Assembly: GCA_050944685.1 (NCBI GenBank)
Contig: JBMNRP010000009.1
Location: 53,097-117,096, forward strand
Direction: 5' to 3'
Length of the DNA stretch: 64,000 nucleotides
Origin: CADBRN01 sp050944685
GTDB lineage: Bacteria; Bacillota; Clostridia; Lachnospirales; Lachnospiraceae
Position 1 is the stretch's first letter; the number at the start of each line of letters is the position of its first letter. The position numbers were made by a program, and so were the translations under genes. Below are positions 58,341 to 64,000 of this stretch, piece by piece. Below the pieces are notes generated by a model that was not told the origin of the DNA, ran no database searches, and worked only from the letters and a program-made list of their open reading frames with translations.

Positions 58341-59668
58341 TTGCTTCTCCTTCCCGGCCGTGCGATAGCAGCGTATTTTTTCTTGATTGCCTTAATTCTC
58401 TGCGCCTCTACCTTTGTAGGCCCGAATCCCATGAACCTGCATAAGTAATCGTTTTTCAGTATGCAGTAGCACATCCGTTTCCAGGACGGAATATCCTGTG
58501 TGCTGGTTACATCGTCCGTGTCATCCGGCATTTCCTGGTCGAAAACAATTCGGGTCTTGCCGTCCTTGCTGAAATTCGATACGCCGTTCCGATGGATTTT
58601 ATAGCCATGATTCTCGATGTCCTCTATCACATCTTCCGAAAAGCCGCCGCCGGTCTCTTTCCAGAATTTTGCGGATGTCCGGAAGATCCTCACATAGTGG
58701 TCACGCAGATCCGGCGGAAGCGTGTTGAGCAGATACAGCGTGTAGCTCTTCCAGGTATGACCAGGTGGGAGAGTAATCTGTTTGTATCCCATAGCTTTTG
58801 TCTTGCCATAGATCGCACCGAAATTCGCACCATTGACACGTCCGACTACCTTTGCCCAGGTATTCGGCTCGATCACTCGATACAGATTCAGCGAAGATCC
58901 GGCATATTCGATAAAAGGGGAAGCCACACGCATCTCTTCGAGCGGGACGCCTGCCATATAATACAGATCATATAAATGATTGTATGGCAGCCTAAATTTA
59001 CCATTCGCTGCCCATACATCCTCCGTTTCCCAGTCATACAGCGGAGATGCGGACCAGACGTCCTTGTACATGCTCGATATCCACATCCGACCGTTATACG
59101 GATGCCGTTTGTTAATAATTGCGCTATATCGATGTAATGACTCCTGTGCCCGGAGGCCGAGGAGAATTACAGTTTTTCCGCTGCCGCATCGATTATTATA
59201 CCATCTGGAAAACTGGCCTTGTGCCTGCGGATCCGTCATTCCTTTGTGGAAAAACTCCGGGCAGCAGTCCATGTTCCAGACATACGGATGGTCCGGCATG
59301 TTCCTAACCCAGATTTCCTTCTGATCCGGATCCCACGGATACCAGTATGGTTCATACGTGGACATTGCATTTCTGACTGCGATTGGCAGACACAGCCAGT
59401 ACCGATCCACAAAATCAGGAGCGTCCGCGAAGACTTTTTCAACATAGTTTGCGGTTTCCGTGTATTCCGCTTCAAAATCCTGATGGAAGAGCCCGATCTG
59501 GCGGTGGATACCATGATCGTCCATGTATTTCAGTACCAGATGGTACAGCAGGCCGGAATCCTTCCCGCCAGAAAAGGCGCAGCAGATATTATCAAACTCG
59601 TCAAATATATATGCGAGCCGATCCTGCAGCGCCTCATACACATTTTTTTTCTGATAGATCTTTTCCAT
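58337..59668 (-). CDS. PAPS-reductase-family PP-loop protein (IbrA-like)
   Basis: A 443-residue protein of the phosphoadenosine phosphosulfate reductase superfamily. The ATP-pyrophosphatase PP-loop is CAFSGGKDSG (residues 33-38 core). Later parts include LGLRAQESLHRYSAIINK, SPLYDWETEDVWA and a DUF3440-like C-terminal half. Relatives include IbrA, which regulates prophage genes with IbrB, and DndC, which handles sulfur in DNA phosphorothioation. The actual reaction is unknown. It overlaps helicase and ParB genes. Confidence 0.88.
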   Translation of the reverse strand: MEKIYQKKNVYEALQDRLAYIFDEFDNICCAFSGGKDSGLLYHLVLKYMDDHGIHRQIGLFHQDFEAEYTETANYVEKVFADAPDFVDRYWLCLPIAVRNAMSTYEPYWYPWDPDQKEIWVRNMPDHPYVWNMDCCPEFFHKGMTDPQAQGQFSRWYNNRCGSGKTVILLGLRAQESLHRYSAIINKRHPYNGRMWISSMYKDVWSASPLYDWETEDVWAANGKFRLPYNHLYDLYYMAGVPLEEMRVASPFIEYAGSSLNLYRVIEPNTWAKVVGRVNGANFGAIYGKTKAMGYKQITLPPGHTWKSYTLYLLNTLPPDLRDHYVRIFRTSAKFWKETGGGFSEDVIEDIENHGYKIHRNGVSNFSKDGKTRIVFDQEMPDDTDDVTSTQDIPSWKRMCYCILKNDYLCRFMGFGPTKVEAQRIKAIKKKYAAIARPGRRSK

Positions 59669-61049
59669 TCAGCTCCTTTCCCCGCAAAAATGCGCGGATG
59701 TCCTTGCTTTGAAGCCTTGCGACATCACGCTTAAACATGTCTGACAAATTTTCCTTCTTACGCAGGCAATTCATGATCTGGATGTCTATGGTATTGTCCG
59801 CACAGATATCTGTAATATCTACTTCATGCGTCTGTCCGAGTCGGTGAACACGATCTTCTGCCTGCGCTCTTGTCCCCCAATCCCAATCGTGGCTGTAAAA
59901 TATAATTTTATGGCAGAACTGCAGATTCAATCCGAATGCTCCACACGATTTATTGGCTACAAAATACTGTGTATCTTTACGAAAAGCATCGACAGCCGCA
60001 TCACGCTTTTTACGACTCAGTTCCCCGTCAAATGCCACAGCTGTTTTTCCGTTATTAATCAGGCGCTTGACGATAGAGTTTATCTCATCAGTATATGAGC
60101 AAAAAATTATTACCTTGTCCTCGTTGCCCTCGAGACAAGAAAAAAGAGTCTGCATCCGTGGATTATTTTCTGGATCCGGATACGGTCCGCGGATTGCATG
60201 AGGGAAACGGCCTTTTTGAATGACTGAGATCGAATATCCGCTCACTACGGATTGTAATGCTCCGAAAAGCTGATAAATCGCCGTGTTTGACATTTCATCG
60301 AGACTGGTCAACAACTGATCAACCACATAGTCGTAGATTTGGTCTTGCTTCATGGTGAGATCAAAGTATTCAGTGCGGTATCGCTTCGATGGAAGGGAAA
60401 AACAGTCGACTTTTTTCTTTTCAAAGGTATATGGAGCAATTTTTTCTGCAAGGTAATCTGTATTTAAAACACGGCGGATACGGCCTTTATCGTCAAATTC
60501 CAAGTGATTTGCAGCAAAGCTGTAATAAGATTTATACCCCAATATTCTCCAGTCAAGAATCCTCCATTGAGCAAATAAGTCTGCTTCATTTCGCGTGATC
60601 GGAGTGCCGTTAAGGATCAGCTTATACCTGCATCGATCGGCAAGCTGCTGGATATGTACGGTCCTGAGCGCGGTGTGGTTCTTTACAAGAGACGATTCAT
60701 CCACCACAAGGTAAACATTGTTAGTCTGCACCAGCTCCAGGAGGCGGCTGCATTCCCGGATCGATGTGGACAGAGTTTCGATACCGACAATATCAAGTAT
60801 TCCGAGATCGTCCAGATCGGAGTGCTTCCGGATGCCACGGCGGATATCAGCTTTGATATTGCACGGACAAAGCCAAAGCACATGGTCAACCTTTTTGGCC
60901 GCCAGACGGATGCGAATCAGTTCCAGAGCGGTTCTGGTTTTCCCGGTTCCCATTTCCATGTATAGAGCTCCGATCTTTATGTGCCGGAGCTTTTCAACCG
61001 CCTGCTCCTGATATGGCAGCAGGTAGGTGAAAGTTTTCATTTTAATCAT
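59634..61049 (-). CDS. SNF2-like DEAD/DEAH helicase
   Basis: A 471-residue two-domain ATPase. Walker A is MEMGTGKTRTA (34-38 core), motif II LVVDESSLVKN, motif III LNGTPITRN, motif V KSCGAFGLNLQF and motif VI QAEDRVHRLGQ, all SNF2-type. There is no added nuclease. It probably tracks along or remodels DNA for the cargo system. It overlaps the zinc-ribbon gene by eight bases and the PAPS gene by 35. Confidence 0.9.
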   Translation of the reverse strand: MIKMKTFTYLLPYQEQAVEKLRHIKIGALYMEMGTGKTRTALELIRIRLAAKKVDHVLWLCPCNIKADIRRGIRKHSDLDDLGILDIVGIETLSTSIRECSRLLELVQTNNVYLVVDESSLVKNHTALRTVHIQQLADRCRYKLILNGTPITRNEADLFAQWRILDWRILGYKSYYSFAANHLEFDDKGRIRRVLNTDYLAEKIAPYTFEKKKVDCFSLPSKRYRTEYFDLTMKQDQIYDYVVDQLLTSLDEMSNTAIYQLFGALQSVVSGYSISVIQKGRFPHAIRGPYPDPENNPRMQTLFSCLEGNEDKVIIFCSYTDEINSIVKRLINNGKTAVAFDGELSRKKRDAAVDAFRKDTQYFVANKSCGAFGLNLQFCHKIIFYSHDWDWGTRAQAEDRVHRLGQTHEVDITDICADNTIDIQIMNCLRKKENLSDMFKRDVARLQSKDIRAFLRGKELNGKDLSEKKCV

Positions 61050-62268
61050 CTTTCAAATCCTCAATAATATCGCGAGAGGAATTCATAATATCCCTGATAT
61101 TTTCACTCTTGTCGATCTTTTCTTCTTTTGATCCTTCTCCCGGAACGACTACCTCGACCTTATCGCGATATGCTTCGATCTGTTTTAATGCGCCGGCGGA
61201 AATCCGGAATCCGTATGTTTCCGCGAACTCCTCGATCTCATCTGCAGAGGAAGCTGGAATTCTCATCCCTCTGCCGCGTACCCATTTGGATCCAGAGAGT
61301 TCCTTTACCGTATTATACATATCGTCATCTTTTCCCCACGATACATATACATGGTCATGGTCATCCGTGTAACTGCTGATCCATCGCGTGCATCTCGGTT
61401 CGTAATTTCCGGATACAGCTGCATCCGCAATCTGCGTTGGAACAGTAACCTGGAATCCTGCGGAGAGCATTTTGTTGGCAATCTCAGCCGCGCGATCTTC
61501 CGCCTTTCCGGTCTGCAGATAAATCTGCAGATTCCAGAAATTTCCGTTCCATCTATATCCATTTTCTTTTACTATTTCAATTACCATGTAATCTTTTGGA
61601 GATTCGACCGAAACACTGTTTTCCGTGAAGGTTACAGTTACCATAGTATCACTGGTTTTATTCTCAGGCGATAAAACCGTTGTTTCCTGCTTCGGCTCAT
61701 TATCACAGTACACCATTTTTAGCACTTCAACGAAAAGAGATCCATATTCATTAAAATCTTCCGGTACCTTTTTACTGGATGAAATATCATTGTCAATTTT
61801 ATTGAATCTGATTGTGAGCTCGGATATATTCGCATCCCTCCAATCAATGATTTTGCGAGCAGATGCCTCGCTCCCGATTACCTGGCTCATGGATTCCAGA
61901 AAAACGATCATCCTTTTCGCCTCCGGGATACGATCTTCATTTTTTCCGGATTCGCGGATCTTATTAATCCACGCGGTTACGTTATTGATTAATGTGTTGA
62001 TTGTATTGATCTGTTCCGCTCTGATCGAATTCGCCCATGCGATCTGCTTTTCACTTCCAGTAAGTTCGGCAAGTCCAAGAGCATCGGCTTCCTTGGCGTC
62101 GGCCTCGGCCTGCTCTTTTTTCTCTGCTTCCTTCTGAGCACGATAGCATTCCGGGCAAAGACCGTTTTCCTCAAACCATTTAATCTTTCGCTGACGATCA
62201 GCTTCTTTTCCAAAAAGCTGAATCGTTGCGGTGTGACCGCATGAAAACGTAACGTCATACTGTGCCAT
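61042..62268 (-). CDS. Zinc-ribbon cargo protein of unknown role
   Basis: A 408-residue protein. The N-terminus FSCGHTATIQLFG...NGLCPECYRAQ is a likely zinc ribbon (C-x-H...C-x-x-C). A coiled-coil stretch (KEAEKKEQAEADAKEADALG) follows, then two alpha/beta segments (about 220-290 and 300-370) with many aromatic residues. Proteins with this start often travel with SNF2-like helicases in Clostridia mobile elements. AAAGGAGAATAAGAT precedes the ATG. No enzymatic motif is visible. Confidence 0.75.
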   Translation of the reverse strand: MAQYDVTFSCGHTATIQLFGKEADRQRKIKWFEENGLCPECYRAQKEAEKKEQAEADAKEADALGLAELTGSEKQIAWANSIRAEQINTINTLINNVTAWINKIRESGKNEDRIPEAKRMIVFLESMSQVIGSEASARKIIDWRDANISELTIRFNKIDNDISSSKKVPEDFNEYGSLFVEVLKMVYCDNEPKQETTVLSPENKTSDTMVTVTFTENSVSVESPKDYMVIEIVKENGYRWNGNFWNLQIYLQTGKAEDRAAEIANKMLSAGFQVTVPTQIADAAVSGNYEPRCTRWISSYTDDHDHVYVSWGKDDDMYNTVKELSGSKWVRGRGMRIPASSADEIEEFAETYGFRISAGALKQIEAYRDKVEVVVPGEGSKEEKIDKSENIRDIMNSSRDIIEDLKDD

Positions 62269-62290
62269 ATCTTATTCTCCTTTCATACTA

Positions 62291-62506
62291 TCATCTTCCG
62301 TAATGATAGTCTCCATTTCTGTCAATGTACTCGTTCCACCAGTTTTCTGGCAGATCTGGATTGTGGTCCGAAAAGCAAACCTCGAATCCTGTCGAGTGGC
62401 AAAGTTCTTCATTGCCACTATCCAGCACGAACATTTTATCAAACGGCATATTTTCAAGCCGCCTAATTTTCGTTCCATTTTCTTCTTCATATTCCGTGAA
62501 TGCCAT
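62291..62506 (-). CDS. First gene of the cargo operon, small acidic protein
   Basis: A 71-residue acidic protein (MAFTEYEEENGTKIRRLENMPFDKMFVLDSGNEELC...NPDLPENWWNEYIDRNGDYHYG). AAGGAGG lies well placed before the ATG, only 35 bases downstream of the strong cargo promoter. A competing 72-residue frame on the same strand lacks this site. No family recognised; a DNA-mimic-like charge pattern is visible but not evidence of function. Confidence 0.65.
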   Translation of the reverse strand: MAFTEYEEENGTKIRRLENMPFDKMFVLDSGNEELCHSTGFEVCFSDHNPDLPENWWNEYIDRNGDYHYGR

Positions 62507-62540
62507 TTTAGCGATCCTCCTTATCTCTCTTTCTGATATT

Positions 62541-62569
62541 ATAATACTACTCTAGCGTAGTAATGTCAA
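62541..62569 (-). promoter_or_regulatory. Cargo operon promoter with palindromic spacer
   Basis: Read leftward, TTGACA and TATTAT are separated by 17 bases, a near-consensus sigma-A promoter. The spacer is filled by TACTACtctagcGTAGTA (62545-62562), an inverted repeat that could bind a repressor between the two boxes. Confidence 0.8.
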
Positions 62570-62663
62570 TAGGTAATTCCGATTTTTTTAGATAATATGT
62601 TGCGGAATCAATAATGAAAAATTTCTTATTATATGATATCGTGATACCGGAGTCCGAAAATAG

Positions 62664-62681
62664 TGGGGCAGATGTGGGGCA
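62664..62681 (+). repeat. Right integrase arm-type sites
   Basis: TGGGGCA occurs at 62664 and 62675, again 11 bases apart, matching the pair beside attL in sequence, spacing and direction. A second repeat pair GTGGTGCGAYGG lies at 62704 and 62745. Confidence 0.6.
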
Positions 62682-62766
62682 AAATTTGCAACGATTGTGC
62701 GCTGTGGTGCGACGGAAAATCCGCATTATTGCGCTGTTTGCGCCGTGGTGCGATGGCATTCAATTG

Positions 62767-62779
62767 CCACCGTCTCCAT
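62767..62779. repeat. attR core
   Basis: CCACCGTCTCCAT identical to the tRNA-Ala end at attL, followed directly by chromosomal sequence with a tRNA-type terminator. Confidence 0.9.
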
Positions 62780-62784
62780 CTTTC

Positions 62785-62813
62785 CGGGGTTCCAGTTCGG
62801 ACCCCGTTTTTTT
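62785..62813 (+). terminator. Native terminator of tRNA-Ala, displaced by the prophage
   Basis: CGGGGTTC pairs with GGACCCCG and is followed by seven T residues. Before integration it lay six bases after the tRNA; the prophage now separates them by 45 kb. Confidence 0.85.
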
Positions 62814-62844
62814 CTGCCGCTGACACTGCTTTTCAGGAGGAATC

Positions 62845-63555
62845 ATGGAAGATAAGGATTTTTTTCTCGAGTGCGAAAAACACTGGGTTTTCTGGTCGCT
62901 GATTCTGGTCGGCGGATTTTACGGTGCCTACACCTATTCGGTTCGGGGTGGTATTTTCTGCAACGCGCAGACGGCAAATGTCGTATTGTTCTCGATGGCA
63001 ATCGGGACGCACGACTGGGGGAGGGCCCTCTATCTGATCATCCCGATCTCTGCGTATTTCTTTGGAGCGGTCGTATCGGAGACGCTCGCCAAAAAAGTAA
63101 AACAGTTCCGGCGGTTCCGGTGGGACACGATTCTGGTCGGATTTGAGATCCCGATGTGCATTTTCCTGGGAGCGCTTCCAAAGTCCGCTCCGGATCAGAT
63201 CTGTCAGGTCTGCCTCAATTTTATCTGCTCCATGCAGTTCAATACCTTCCGGCAGAACGAAGGAATTCCCATGGCGACGACGTTTGTGACGAATCATATC
63301 CGTCAGACCGGGAGCAATCTCGTGAAGGCGATCCGGGATCACGACAATAAAGCTTCTCTCCGCTGGAAGATGCATTTTTCCATGATTATACTTTTCTTCG
63401 TCGGCGGAGTGATTTCCACTCTTCTGTGCAGAACATTCGGCGTGCGCGCGATCTGGGGAGCGGTTCCGTTTCTCCTGTTTACGTTCATCCGCCTTGGAAT
63501 TGCTGATCGGACTTACGAGAAAGATCTTCTGGACAGGACGCCTCACGGTCATTAA
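62845..63555 (+). CDS. DUF1275 (YoaK-like) membrane protein
   Basis: A 236-residue protein with about six membrane segments. The family start reads VGGFYGAYTYSVRGGIFCNAQTANVVLFSMAIG, with the conserved QTxNVV, and CSMQFNTFR in the middle. DUF1275 proteins are uncharacterised membrane proteins, sometimes suggested as transporters. AGGAGGAATC precedes the ATG. It lies between tRNA-Ala and an rRNA operon. Confidence 0.88.
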   Translation: MEDKDFFLECEKHWVFWSLILVGGFYGAYTYSVRGGIFCNAQTANVVLFSMAIGTHDWGRALYLIIPISAYFFGAVVSETLAKKVKQFRRFRWDTILVGFEIPMCIFLGALPKSAPDQICQVCLNFICSMQFNTFRQNEGIPMATTFVTNHIRQTGSNLVKAIRDHDNKASLRWKMHFSMIILFFVGGVISTLLCRTFGVRAIWGAVPFLLFTFIRLGIADRTYEKDLLDRTPHGH

Positions 63556-63559
63556 TTTT

Positions 63560-63589
63560 TCCGCCGGAGAGCGTAATGGTGGATTTTTT
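63560..63589 (+). terminator. Terminator after the DUF1275 gene
   Basis: TCCGCC pairs with GGTGGA (one G-U) across a 12-base loop, followed by TTTTTT. The stem is short. Confidence 0.55.
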
Positions 63590-63674
63590 CCGCCGCTTTT
63601 TCGGATAGGGAAAATTCATAAAAGATAATGTAAAATTTCCACCATGACAGGCTCAGAAAAATGCAAAAAACAAG

Positions 63675-63703
63675 TTGACAAAGAATCTGCCGCATGGTAT
63701 TCT
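63675..63703 (+). promoter_or_regulatory. rRNA operon promoter
   Basis: TTGACA and TATTCT with a 17-base spacer, preceded by an AT-rich stretch that could act as an UP element. The following 230 bases are the 16S leader, with no gene. Confidence 0.8.
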
Positions 63704-63935
63704 TTATAAGCTGTCTCTTTTGGAGACGGAAAAAAATTTTACAGAACCATGACAACTGAACAGTAAAACACATCCTCGAAAGTTCTTAAAGAGTTTGTCG
63801 GAATGACGAACCAAAATCAGTAAAAACGGGATGAATTAGCCAAGAGTTAATTCTGACCGGAACAAACTTCGTAATTCGTCCGGGGAAGCGGAAGGGCAGA
63901 GATGCCCGGAAGGGGAACCGGAAGTGAATACAGCT

Positions 63936-64000
<65 letters not shown>

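Noticed and set aside
62272..62490. 72-residue frame competing with the first cargo gene
   Set aside because: The overlapping frame starting at 62506 has an ideal AAGGAGG site and lies right behind the promoter.

Overview
The window reads as a chromosome segment from a moderately GC-rich member of the Clostridia, most likely Lachnospiraceae. The reasons are the gene order (dnaE next to pfkA, then a TrmH-type methylase, argF, birA, dusB, nfo), the sigma-A style promoters, strong AGGAGG ribosome sites, several TTG/GTG starts, and a 16S rRNA 5' end typical of this group. The genus cannot be named from this window alone.

Layout. Positions 1-17.6 kb are ordinary chromosome: the end of an MgtE-type magnesium transporter, an orphan RelB-like antitoxin, a CYTH protein, a Y-family polymerase, O-acetylhomoserine sulfhydrylase, nicotinate phosphoribosyltransferase, tRNA-Gln, an acyl-ACP thioesterase, CvfB, DNA polymerase III alpha, phosphofructokinase, a 23S-type methylase, ornithine carbamoyltransferase, biotin ligase, DusB and endonuclease IV, ending in tRNA-Ala(GGC).

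Positions 17.6-62.8 kb are a complete-looking temperate siphophage integrated in the 3' end of that tRNA-Ala. A 13-bp core repeat (17574-17586 and 62767-62779) marks attL and attR. Each end also carries a pair of TGGGGCA repeats spaced 11 bp, probably integrase arm sites. The order is integrase, unknown lysogeny gene, CI-type S24 repressor, divergent Cro-like gene, early recombination and replication genes (YqaJ exonuclease, DUF1351, RecT split by a group I intron, replisome organiser, RusA, dUTPase, methylase), an ArpU-like late regulator, then HNH/TerS/TerL, SPP1-type portal, MuF head protein with a toxin-like tail, Prp protease, scaffold, capsid, connectors, tail tube, frameshifted tail chaperones, tape measure, Dit, Tal, fibre, holin and a CHAP endolysin.

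At the attR end, a seven-gene cargo operon runs leftward from its own strong promoter. It encodes a small unknown protein, a zinc-ribbon protein, an SNF2-like helicase, a PAPS-reductase-family (IbrA-like) protein, a ParB-like (IbrB-like) protein, a small HTH protein and an unknown protein. This is the best candidate for an undescribed defence or DNA-modification system. Other notable signals are a recT intron with its splice-site pairing visible, three structural proteins sharing the Prp cleavage motif NLQLFA, a toxin-like MuF C-terminus with a 45-residue partner gene, a nested inverted repeat after cro that looks like a structured RNA, and a promoter-to-terminator unit beside the integrase that could encode a small RNA. 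Beyond attR the chromosome resumes with the native tRNA terminator, a DUF1275 membrane protein and the promoter and start of an rRNA operon.
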